In this document: piece by piece, positions 8,615-15,385 of the stretch
Position numbering within the stretch: the stretch's first letter is position 1
Layout of the letters: every line of letters begins with the position of its first letter
Source: Streptomyces violaceoruber
Lineage (GTDB): Bacteria; Actinomycetota; Actinomycetes; Streptomycetales; Streptomycetaceae
Assembly (NCBI GenBank): GCA_000720805.1
Contig: JODI01000037.1
Span: 1 to 64,000 of the forward strand
Length of the DNA: 64,000 nucleotides
Direction of reading: 5' to 3'
Made by a program: the position numbers and the translations under genes
The notes under the pieces: model-generated
The model's input: only the letters and a program-made list of their open reading frames with translations
Databases searched by the model: none
Told to the model about the DNA's origin: nothing

Positions 8615-9220
8615 TCAGCTGGCGGTGTTTTCGGGGGTGACGTAGGCGATTGGGCCGCCGGAGTGTGCGTGAAGGCGGGCGCCGAGCAGCAGGGTGGCCA
8701 GGGCGCGGTCGTCTTCTCGGTCGGAGGTGAGTTCCATTGCGGGGGTGGCGAGGTCGGTGATGTAGCCGGCCAGGCGGGCGGCGGGGAAGGCGTAGCGGCC
8801 CTGGTCGTTGCGCTGCCAGGTGTCCAGGCCGGTCAGGACGGCGACGATGTAGCCGGACAGGGTGACGGGCAGCAGGCCTGTGGCGGCGATGCTGGCGGGA
8901 TCGCAGCGCCACCAGCCGTGCAGGCTCTTGAGGAGATGATCCGCGCCCAGGTGGGGGGCGTAGCCGATCCAGGTGCGGTCGTGTTCGTCGACGCGGCGTG
9001 CCGCGTCGACGCGCAGGACGGCGATCTCCCGGGCGTCGAGGTGGTGCAGTGGGGCGTGGGGGCGCTGCTGGAGGGCTTGGACGACGTCGAGAGGGATCAT
9101 GACGCGGACGCCGCGGTGGCAGAGACCCGGCAGGACGTCGGCGCGGATGAGGCGGCGCAGGGTGGTGATGGCGCAGTCCAGTTCGGCGGCGGCTTGCCCC
9201 GTGGTCAGCAGCACGGTCAT
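8615..9220 (-). CDS. HTH DNA-binding protein
   Basis: A 201-residue protein with an N-terminal excisionase/MerR-like helix-turn-helix (LLTTGQAAAELDCAITTLRR, then a recognition helix and a VMIPLDVVQAL segment) in the first 55 residues. A helical C-terminal region of unknown type follows. The ATG is preceded by GGGGAGGCGGAC, a strong ribosome-binding site. The polymerase-like gene begins 23 nt downstream, so they probably share a transcript. The 40-bp palindrome at 9278-9317 lies just upstream and could be its binding site. Likely a regulator or an origin-binding accessory protein. Confidence 0.72.
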   Translation of the reverse strand: MTVLLTTGQAAAELDCAITTLRRLIRADVLPGLCHRGVRVMIPLDVVQALQQRPHAPLHHLDAREIAVLRVDAARRVDEHDRTWIGYAPHLGADHLLKSLHGWWRCDPASIAATGLLPVTLSGYIVAVLTGLDTWQRNDQGRYAFPAARLAGYITDLATPAMELTSDREDDRALATLLLGARLHAHSGGPIAYVTPENTAS

Positions 9221-9277
9221 GTCCGCCTCCCCGGTGGTGTGTGGTGCCGCAGTAGGACGCTAGCGGCACTCACCCTT

Positions 9278-9317
9278 CATTGCAAGCCTGATCAGATATC
9301 TGATCAGGCTTGCAATG
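9278..9317. repeat. 40-bp perfect palindrome
   Basis: The half-site cattgcaagcctgatcagat (9278-9297) is followed without a gap by its exact reverse complement (9298-9317). It lies between the stop of the gene ending at 9320 and the start of the gene at 9220. It is about half AT in a GC-rich region and has no T tract. It may act as a cruciform-forming site, an operator, a replication element or a Rho-independent-like terminator stem. Confidence 0.9.
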
Positions 9318-9319
9318 GG

Positions 9320-10282
9320 TCAGAGGGCGTTGAGGCGAGCCTGGTCCGCGGCGGGGCCGACTGCTCCGATCTTCAACAGCCGGGAGTCGATGGCCTGTTC
9401 GCTGCGGCCGAACTCGTTGCTGAGTTCGGGGGTGAGTACTCCCTCGGCACAGAGCTGGGCCAAGTGCCGGTCCTCCTCATCGCTCCAGCGGGTGTGGGAG
9501 TTGGGGTGAATCTGGCGGCGTTGCTGCATGGCCTCGGAAAGGGGTCGGCTGGCGGGGGCGGTGCGGTCGGATCCGGGTGTGCGGATCAGTTCCTGGCGTG
9601 CGAGTTCTTGGTAGATGGCGCCGCGGGAGCAGCCGAACTCCGCGGCGAGGATGGTGAAATCGCGTTCGTGGCGGAAGCGGGCGGCGAGCCGGGCACTGTC
9701 CGCAGGTGCCCATCCGCTGCCCTGGCGGGGCTGTGGGACGGCGGCAGAGGTGGTGAGGGTGCGGGAGGCGGCGTCCAGAAGGCGGACCAAGGGCGCGAGG
9801 TCGTCGGCGGTGACGGCGCCGCAGAGCTCTCCGTGGATGTCTCCCTGCTCGCCGCTGATGGTGCATTCCAAGGTGAGCTGCCCGTTGCCGCAGCGAGTGC
9901 CTGTCAGGACGTAGCGACGCCCGTTTTCGGTGAACGCGGACTCCAAACAGGGCGCTGGCACGGGGCCGGACGGCAGGCTGGACGGAGCGGGCACAGGCGC
10001 TGCGCCCACCGGGGAGGCGAGGAGCGTGTGGATGCGCCAGGTGGCCAGGAAGCGGCCGCCGGTGTCGAGTTGGTAGGTGAGGGGCCCGGCCTCCAGGTCG
10101 GTCACGCCATATAGGACGGTGAGCTGCTGGCCGGCGAAGGGGCTGGTTGCTTCGGGGGTTCCGGGCACGGGCTGGTAGGTGAGGAGGCCGCGGCCGGGTT
10201 CTTCTGCGGCATCGAGTAGGGGGGCGTCGGGGTCGCCGTGCCAGTGTCCGCTGGGGTCCTGGAAGGCGTAGATGACGGTCAT
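9320..10282 (-). CDS. two-HTH hypothetical protein downstream of tpg
   Basis: A 320-residue protein with an N-terminal beta-rich region of unknown fold (residues 1-150) and two predicted DNA-binding segments at the C-terminus. One covers about residues 205-240 (ARFRHERDFTILAAEFGCSR, then GAIYQELARQELI). The other covers about 270-310 and is Myb/SANT- or GcrA-like (TRWSDEEDRHLAQLCAEGVL, then LSNEFGRSEQAIDSRL). It starts 15 nt after the stop of the terminal-protein gene, in an operon-like arrangement. This suggests a partner in telomere or origin recognition, which is inference. The 40-bp palindrome follows its stop codon. Confidence 0.7.
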   Translation of the reverse strand: MTVIYAFQDPSGHWHGDPDAPLLDAAEEPGRGLLTYQPVPGTPEATSPFAGQQLTVLYGVTDLEAGPLTYQLDTGGRFLATWRIHTLLASPVGAAPVPAPSSLPSGPVPAPCLESAFTENGRRYVLTGTRCGNGQLTLECTISGEQGDIHGELCGAVTADDLAPLVRLLDAASRTLTTSAAVPQPRQGSGWAPADSARLAARFRHERDFTILAAEFGCSRGAIYQELARQELIRTPGSDRTAPASRPLSEAMQQRRQIHPNSHTRWSDEEDRHLAQLCAEGVLTPELSNEFGRSEQAIDSRLLKIGAVGPAADQARLNAL

Positions 10283-10297
10283 GGGGGGGGTCCTTGC

Positions 10298-10867
10298 TCA
10301 GTAGTGGAACTGGATGAGGTGCAGGTCGCTGATGGTCACGGCGGCCTGCTGCTGGTCGGCGGGCAGGGCGCGGAAGAAGTGGGCCTCGCCGATGCCGTCG
10401 GCGAGGATGCGGCGCAGTTCGTCTTCTGCGGCGTCGCGGTGGCGGGCGTCGAAGAGCTGGCGGGCGTGGTGGGCGGGCAGGTCTTCGATGACGCGCAGCA
10501 GGCGGGGGTCATGGAATTCGCCGCTGAGGGTGGTGTAGGCGAAACGGGCGTGGAGTTCTGCGGTGACGCAGCCGTCGTGGTCGAGGATCTGCTGATGCGC
10601 GCGGCGGCGGACATCCGGCTGCCAGGTGCGATAGATCTCGCGCTCGATGAGGGTGGCCTGGGCGGGTGTGAGGTCGCCGGTCTCGCCCTCGGCCCACCGG
10701 GTGAGGGTGTGGGGGTACGCGAACAGGCGCGGCGCCAGGTCGCTGGGGCTCATCTGGTGCAGCAGGTGGCGCAGGCGTGTGGCGGGGCGCTTGGGAGGTT
10801 GCCGTGTCCAGTGCCGGGCGTCGGCGAGGTCGAGGGCGTGGGCGACGGAGGTGTTCAGCAGCGGCAC
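10298..10867 (-). CDS. tpg: Tpg-like telomere terminal protein
   Basis: A 189-residue protein matching the Streptomyces terminal protein Tpg in size (about 185 residues) and layout. Tpg is covalently attached to the 5' ends of linear replicons and primes end patching after replication. Residues about 28-75 form an HTH (RLRHLLHQMSPSDLAPRLFA, then PHTLTRWAEGETG). The C-terminal domain runs from HARFAYTTLSGEFHDPRLLR through LPAHHARQLFDARHR and a RILADGIGEAHFFRAL segment to an ISDLHLIQFHY end; known Tpgs have matching RFGFTAP, LPPxYAxRLF, AEGLxxVYFRENG and ending LDFEL blocks. Thr112-Thr113 fall near the segment where I recall the nucleotide-accepting Thr in Tpg. The GTG at 10867 follows CCAGGAGACC. 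The open frame extends far upstream, but homology starts here. Sequence identity to classical Tpg looks low. Confidence 0.78.
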   Translation of the reverse strand: MPLLNTSVAHALDLADARHWTRQPPKRPATRLRHLLHQMSPSDLAPRLFAYPHTLTRWAEGETGDLTPAQATLIEREIYRTWQPDVRRRAHQQILDHDGCVTAELHARFAYTTLSGEFHDPRLLRVIEDLPAHHARQLFDARHRDAAEDELRRILADGIGEAHFFRALPADQQQAAVTISDLHLIQFHY

Positions 10868-10964
10868 GGTGGGGGTGGTCTCCTGGCGGGGGTTACCGGG
10901 GTCGGCTCTGGTCGTTGTCCGCGGTGAAAGGGGCCGGGCGGGTGCGGGGATGCGGGAGGCGGGC

Positions 10965-12017
10965 ATGGATGCGGAGGCGGTGCCGAAGCTGGTGGGGCTG
11001 GAGCCGGTGCCGGGTGAGGCGGTGGCATCCTTCGTCCGGCGGCTGGCCCACCTCAACCACCTGCCCGTGAAGGAGGTGCTGCGGGAGGCGGGAGCGCACC
11101 GGCCGCCCGGGGAACTGGATCCGTGGGCGCAGGAGGTGTTCCTTGGTGAACAGGCCGCCGCGCGGCTGGCGGTGATGGCCTGGCGCACTCCGTCGGAGCT
11201 GTGCCGCGCGCTGCCCACGCTGGTGGCCGGAACCGGTGGCGGCCGCCGCGCCTCGGTGCGGGTGGAGCCCTGGCCTGGGCAGTGGACGCCGCTCGAGCCG
11301 TGCACGGCGTGCCTGATCCGGTATGACGACCTCGTGACACCGGTGGTGCTGGCCGGCGGCGAGCCGTGGCAGGTGTGCGTGCGCCATGGCCGGTGGCTGC
11401 GCAGCACTGCCGGCGGCGGGCCTGCCCAGGTCTCTTTGGCCGGGCTTGGGGAGGTGGTGCGGGCGCATCGGCGTCGGGTGCGGCTGCAGCAGCGGGTGGG
11501 GCCGTACGCGCGGGCGCTGCTGGCCGATGCGCTGCAGGTGGCCGCGGCCTGGTGGCAGGGCCGTCAGATGGGTTCGGAGACGCTGTGGGCCGGCCGGGAG
11601 GCGGTGCTGGGCACGGGGCGGCAGTTGTGGTCGGTGCCGCTGGTCGTCTACCCGGAGGCTGTTGTCGTTGCCGAGGCCATGGCCGTGTACGAGCGGCAGC
11701 GGTGCTGGGGCCGGGAGTTCGCGGGCGGTGCCCCGGGCTGGGTCTCCAAGCGCTGGATCACCTTCGTGGGCGAGCGGCTGGGCATGCCCGGCCCGATGGA
11801 GTACGGCGGCTACCGGATGCTGCGTGAGTGGACGCTGCGGCATCGCATCACCGCACCGGTGATCGACCGGCTGGCCCAGCCGGCGCCGCCGCCCGGATAC
11901 CGGACTGAGCATGTGCCGGTGATGGACCCGCATGACGGTCTGCCGGAACGGGGCGCGCTGGAGGACGCCTCGTGTCTGGGCTGGCGGCTCGGCCGCCCCG
12001 TGACTGCCCTGGAGTGA
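10965..12017 (+). CDS. tniQ: TniQ-family transposition targeting protein
   Basis: A 350-residue member of the TniQ/TnsD N-terminal family, the targeting subunit of Tn7-like and Tn5053-like transposons. It opens with the family pattern LVGLEPVPGEAVASFVRRLA (compare PxPGESLxSWLxRLA), then has a zinc-binding-like region with EPCTACLIRY and a CVRHGRWL motif. The ATG at 10965 follows GGGAGGCGGGC; another ATG lies five codons upstream. It diverges from tpg (98 nt) and converges on tap. It is set apart from tnsA-tnsB-tniB by the tap gene, which is unusual because tniQ is usually next to tniB. It probably links the transposase to a target site. There is no separate TnsD-like C-terminal expansion, so the target is not evident. 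Confidence 0.82.
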   Translation: MDAEAVPKLVGLEPVPGEAVASFVRRLAHLNHLPVKEVLREAGAHRPPGELDPWAQEVFLGEQAAARLAVMAWRTPSELCRALPTLVAGTGGGRRASVRVEPWPGQWTPLEPCTACLIRYDDLVTPVVLAGGEPWQVCVRHGRWLRSTAGGGPAQVSLAGLGEVVRAHRRRVRLQQRVGPYARALLADALQVAAAWWQGRQMGSETLWAGREAVLGTGRQLWSVPLVVYPEAVVVAEAMAVYERQRCWGREFAGGAPGWVSKRWITFVGERLGMPGPMEYGGYRMLREWTLRHRITAPVIDRLAQPAPPPGYRTEHVPVMDPHDGLPERGALEDASCLGWRLGRPVTALE

Positions 12018-12067
12018 GGAGGAGCTTGACTGCGGCGGGCGGCAAACGCCGGGGACGGCAGGTGCGC

Positions 12068-14233
12068 TCACCATGACGGGCAAGTGTCCTTGAGCAGTTG
12101 GGCGGGGTTCGTTTTCTCGGCGCAGCGGTCCGTGTACCAGGTGAGGGGGCGCACCGCGACGGGAAGGACGTGGCCTGGCGAGATGCCGATGCGGAAGTCG
12201 CTGAAGGGGGTGTCGGTGATCTCGGTCAGGTGCGGGGTGCGGGTGGCGTACACGATGTGTCCGTCGGCGATGGCGAGGGGGAAGTAGCCGCTGCGGGAGG
12301 TGCGGGCGAGCTTGCGGTGGAGGTTGGCGCGGGCGTTGGCGATGACTGCGGCACGCAGGTCGGGTCGCCAGGTGGGGTCCTTCGGGCTGGGCCAGGCGGC
12401 TGGTGCGGCTTGGCCGGGTGCGCCGGGCGGCTGGGCCAGGACTGCGAGGGCGTCCAGGGCGGTGGCGTGCAGGGCATGCAGCAGGGCCCTCTGCAGCGGA
12501 TCGGCCTGGGGCAGGCCGGCGAGGGCGTCCAGGAGGTCGGGGGTGTCCATGGCGGCGGTGATGCCCAGGCGTTCCAGGACGGCCAGGCGGGCCAGGCGCA
12601 GGCGGTCGTACCAGGGGGCCAGGTAGGGGCCGGTCGGGCCGGGGCGTAGCCAGCCCTGGACGGGGCGGATCTGTGTTGCGCCCATGCGCATCGCGGCGTA
12701 GGCGACGGCGGGTGTGGTGTGCCAGGCCAGACCGGTGCTGGCGAAGGCCGCAGGCAGCAGAGGGTGGCGGGCGGCGGCGGGGAGGTCGACGAGCCAGCTG
12801 CCGGGCTGCTTGGGGTTGAAGGGCGGGTGGTGGGCGTGGCGGGCCGGTCCGTCGGCGACCCGGATCTCGTTACTGCCGGCGAGGTGGAACAAGTTCACCG
12901 CCAGGCATACCACGTAGGCGCGGTCGGCTTCGTCGGGGCTGGGATGGCGCCACCAGTTGATGTCGGTGTCGGCGAGGGCGTCCTGCTCGGCGCGGTGCAG
13001 GGCCAGTTGGTGACCGGGCGGGGCCTCGCAGGGGGCCGGGTCGACCGGCAGGGTCAGGGCTCCGCGCACTCCCTCGGTCAGCAGGTCGCCGGTGGCCCTG
13101 TGGCGGTGCGCGGGCGGGCGCAGGTCGCGCATGAGTTGGTGGCCGCAGGCACCCGGGGGGCCCAGTGGGGTGCGCACGAGTGAGGTGTACTGGCCCAGGG
13201 CGGCGGCGAGTTCGCCGGGGGTGAGCTGTTCGGGCAGGTTCCAGGTGTCGTGGTGCAGGGCGCCCCAGTCGGTGACGGCAAGGCGGATGCTGTCGCAGGC
13301 GGGATCGCCGGTGCTGGGGTGCAGCCGTGTCCAGGGGCCCAGGCCGTCGGCGTCGCTCTGCCAGCCGATCGCGCGGGCCTGTTGCAGCAGCGGGTGGTCG
13401 CTGCGCGGGTGCCGTGCGGGTGGGTCGGGGAGGTCGGCGGGCAGTGCCAGGCGGGCGCGGGCGGTGGTCGTGAGCACCAGCAGGGGGCCGGGCGGCAGGG
13501 CTTCGCGGCGGACGGGGGCGGCGCCGAGCGGGGTGTTCACGGCCCAGGCCAGCAGCCCGTGCAGGTCGTCGGCGCGGCAGGTGCGGGTGCGGCCATCGGC
13601 GAGGTGGGCGATCAGTCCCGACGGGCCGGCTTCGAGGACGGCCAGGGGGCCGTCGGAGATGCCTCTGGCCTTGAGGGGCGGATAGGGCAGCCGCACCGTG
13701 GGGCTTGTCTTGAGCGGCGGCCGCTGCGCCGGCAGCGCGGGGCCGGCGGCGGCTGGCTGGACGGGGGTCGGCCGGGGGGCGGGCCAGGCCGGCGGGAGCT
13801 GGCCAGCGTCCGTGGGGGGTGCGGGGCAGCGGGTGCCCAGGTGTTGGGGGTGTCCGCCGACACGGTGCTGCGTGGGCTGCTGGCAGCGGCGGCACGGTGC
13901 GGGCAGTGCGGTCTGGGTGGGGATTTCGTGCCGCAGGGCGCCCAGGGCGGCCCAGTCCGGCGTATGGGCGAGTGGGGGCTGGGGCGCGGCCTTGCCTTTC
14001 AGCCGGGCGTCCAGCGCGGCCAGCAGATGGCGGTAGATGGCCGCGGTGGCGCCGCGCGGGGTGGTTCTGCCCTGTTCCCAGGCGTGGACGGTGTCTTCGC
14101 TTACGCCGCAGGCGTCGGCGATCTGGTAAAGGGAGAGTCCGGACTCGCGGCGCAGTCTGCGCCGTTGCGCCGCCATGGGCAGGCCGCCATTGCTCGGCTG
14201 TGGGATGGCGTCGAAGTCGAACAGTCCGTCCAT
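12068..14233 (-). CDS. tap: Tap-like telomere-associated protein
   Basis: A 721-residue protein matching Streptomyces Tap (about 740 residues), which binds telomere single-strand overhangs and recruits Tpg. Residues 18-75 are an Xre-type HTH (AAQRRRLRRESGLSLYQIAD, then VSEDTVHAWEQGRTTPRG). A region of weak complexity follows, then family-like blocks: a GWQSDADGLGPWTRLHP segment (residues about 290-310), a WLVDLPAAARHPLLP segment, a YDRLRLARLAVLERL segment, and a C-terminal WRPDLRAAVIANARANLHRK followed by FPLAIADGHIVYAT. In Tap the corresponding RANLxRKL and YP...D.V.Y blocks are conserved. The ATG follows GGGGGAG. In most Streptomyces tap and tpg are adjacent and co-oriented. Here both are on the minus strand but tniQ lies between them. 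Confidence 0.8.
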   Translation of the reverse strand: MDGLFDFDAIPQPSNGGLPMAAQRRRLRRESGLSLYQIADACGVSEDTVHAWEQGRTTPRGATAAIYRHLLAALDARLKGKAAPQPPLAHTPDWAALGALRHEIPTQTALPAPCRRCQQPTQHRVGGHPQHLGTRCPAPPTDAGQLPPAWPAPRPTPVQPAAAGPALPAQRPPLKTSPTVRLPYPPLKARGISDGPLAVLEAGPSGLIAHLADGRTRTCRADDLHGLLAWAVNTPLGAAPVRREALPPGPLLVLTTTARARLALPADLPDPPARHPRSDHPLLQQARAIGWQSDADGLGPWTRLHPSTGDPACDSIRLAVTDWGALHHDTWNLPEQLTPGELAAALGQYTSLVRTPLGPPGACGHQLMRDLRPPAHRHRATGDLLTEGVRGALTLPVDPAPCEAPPGHQLALHRAEQDALADTDINWWRHPSPDEADRAYVVCLAVNLFHLAGSNEIRVADGPARHAHHPPFNPKQPGSWLVDLPAAARHPLLPAAFASTGLAWHTTPAVAYAAMRMGATQIRPVQGWLRPGPTGPYLAPWYDRLRLARLAVLERLGITAAMDTPDLLDALAGLPQADPLQRALLHALHATALDALAVLAQPPGAPGQAAPAAWPSPKDPTWRPDLRAAVIANARANLHRKLARTSRSGYFPLAIADGHIVYATRTPHLTEITDTPFSDFRIGISPGHVLPVAVRPLTWYTDRCAEKTNPAQLLKDTCPSW

Positions 14234-14656
14234 GGTTGGGTCGGCTCCCCCGCTGGTGCTTGATCCCGGATGCAGCCCTGCCGGTCCGAGCAGATGCGCT
14301 TAGCAGCGCAGCATGCAGGAATCCGCAAAGCGCATGCGTCACACGCATGAACGTTCCGTTGGGCTTCAGCCTGCGCAAACGGTGTGGGAGCGGGCCGGAA
14401 ATCTGCCCCGTTCGAGCGATGCGCGCGCTCCGTGTTGCCCTGCGCCCCCCTTTCCCGCCCCGAGAGAGGCGGGTTCACCTGGTACAACGGCCGGTTCGCC
14501 CGTGTGATCGAACGGCGCGCGGGGCGCGGCGCGCGCTCGCTCGTTCGAGGGTGTTCGACCCGGATCGCTTTCCCCGTGCGCGGCAGGCGGCCACGGTGAT
14601 CGGCATCGCCCGGATCGATCACACGGGCGATGCGCGTGCTTTCGCTGTGGTGAGAG
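14234..14656. promoter_or_regulatory. palindrome-rich divergent intergenic region
   Basis: The 423 bp between tap and tnsA hold no gene and at least five perfect inverted repeats: TGCGCT-TAGC-AGCGCA at 14295-14310; CATGCGT-CAC-ACGCATG at 14333-14349; a 15-bp arm pair TCGCCCGTGTGATCG (14496-14510) and its complement (14616-14630); TCGAACG/CGTTCGA at 14508-14514 and 14542-14548; and a 10-bp arm pair GCATCGCCCG/CGGGCGATGC at 14603-14633. Such a set could hold TnsB-binding sites and a transposon end, operators for tap and tnsA, or a replication or telomere-recognition element. Confidence 0.7.
14603..14633. repeat. 10-bp inverted repeat upstream of tnsA
   Basis: The arms GCATCGCCCG and CGGGCGATGC flank an 11-nt loop, ending 23 nt before the tnsA start. 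The right arm overlaps the longer 15-bp inverted repeat whose partner is at 14496-14510. It is a candidate transposase-binding site or operator for the tnsABC-like operon. Confidence 0.75.
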
Positions 14657-15385
14657 GTGTTGAACGTGGCTGAGGTGGTGTGGGCGCAGTTTTTGTCCCC
14701 GGCTGGGCGGCTGCTGGAAAGACCTGTGCGTCAGGTCCGTCAGGAGCAGCTGGAGGAGCGGGGTGAGGTGTGGAGACCGACGCGGTACCGGGGCCGGCGG
14801 GCGATCGCCACCTGGTGGCGGCCTGCGGGGCAGGCCCGGCACGCGGGCTGCGCGAGCCTGGGTGCTCTGGAGGCGGCCATGTCCTTGGAGTTCGATCCGC
14901 AGGTGGTGGCGTTCACGGGCTGGCCGGTGCGGCTGGCCTGGGCGGACAGCGCAGCCGGATATGTGCCGGACTTCTTCGCCCGGCTGGCCGGCGGGCGTGC
15001 GCGGCTGCTGGTGTGCCGGACATCAGAGCAGGCCGCGGGCGGCTGGGAGGAGACTTCGAGGCTCCTTCAGGCGGCGGGCGAGCAGGCCGGCTGGGAGGTG
15101 CGGGTGCATCCGGGTGCGGATGACACGGCCGCGGCCGCGAATCGGCAGCGGCTGGCTCGCTACCGGCACACGCGGCTGGCGGACGCCGACACCGCGCGCG
15201 TCCTGCAGCGGGTGTTCGCCCGGCCGCGCCCGTTCACGGACGGGGTGAGAGCCAGTGCCCTGCCCGAACTGGCCACGGTGGCCCGGGCGTTGCACCTGGT
15301 GTGGACGCGCGAACTGCTCATCGACTGGAGCAGCCCGTTCGTGCCGGCCCGCTCCCTGGTGTGGTCGCCGCAGGGGATGCGCTGA
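14657..15385 (+). CDS. tnsA: TnsA-like transposase endonuclease subunit
   Basis: A 242-residue protein of the actinobacterial TnsA-like heteromeric transposase endonuclease group. In Tn7, TnsA cuts the non-transferred strand with a restriction-enzyme fold. The family pattern is visible: MSLEFDPQVVAFTGWPVRLA (acidic residue E78) and YVPDFFARLAGGRARLLVCR (D105). The usual catalytic Q/E-x-K after the second strand is here V-C-R, so the lysine is not present. My recollection is that many actinobacterial homologues have an Arg there, so this may be a clade feature. The start is GTG at 14657, with TTG and GTG alternatives within three codons. The stop overlaps the tnsB start by one base (TGATG). 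Confidence 0.82.
   Translation: MLNVAEVVWAQFLSPAGRLLERPVRQVRQEQLEERGEVWRPTRYRGRRAIATWWRPAGQARHAGCASLGALEAAMSLEFDPQVVAFTGWPVRLAWADSAAGYVPDFFARLAGGRARLLVCRTSEQAAGGWEETSRLLQAAGEQAGWEVRVHPGADDTAAAANRQRLARYRHTRLADADTARVLQRVFARPRPFTDGVRASALPELATVARALHLVWTRELLIDWSSPFVPARSLVWSPQGMR

Noticed and set aside
8592..9269. Upstream extension of the polymerase-like gene by 226 codons
   Set aside because: It overlaps the HTH gene at 8615-9220 on the same strand, is Arg/Pro low complexity, and a good ribosome-binding site precedes the ATG at 8591.
10868..11407. Upstream extension of the tpg frame
   Set aside because: It runs under tniQ, and Tpg similarity and a ribosome-binding site begin at the GTG at 10867.
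14234..14656. Actual Streptomyces telomere
   Set aside because: Palindromes are present, but the common telomere start CCCGCGGAGCGGGTACC was not seen and genes continue on both sides, so it is at most an internal recognition site.
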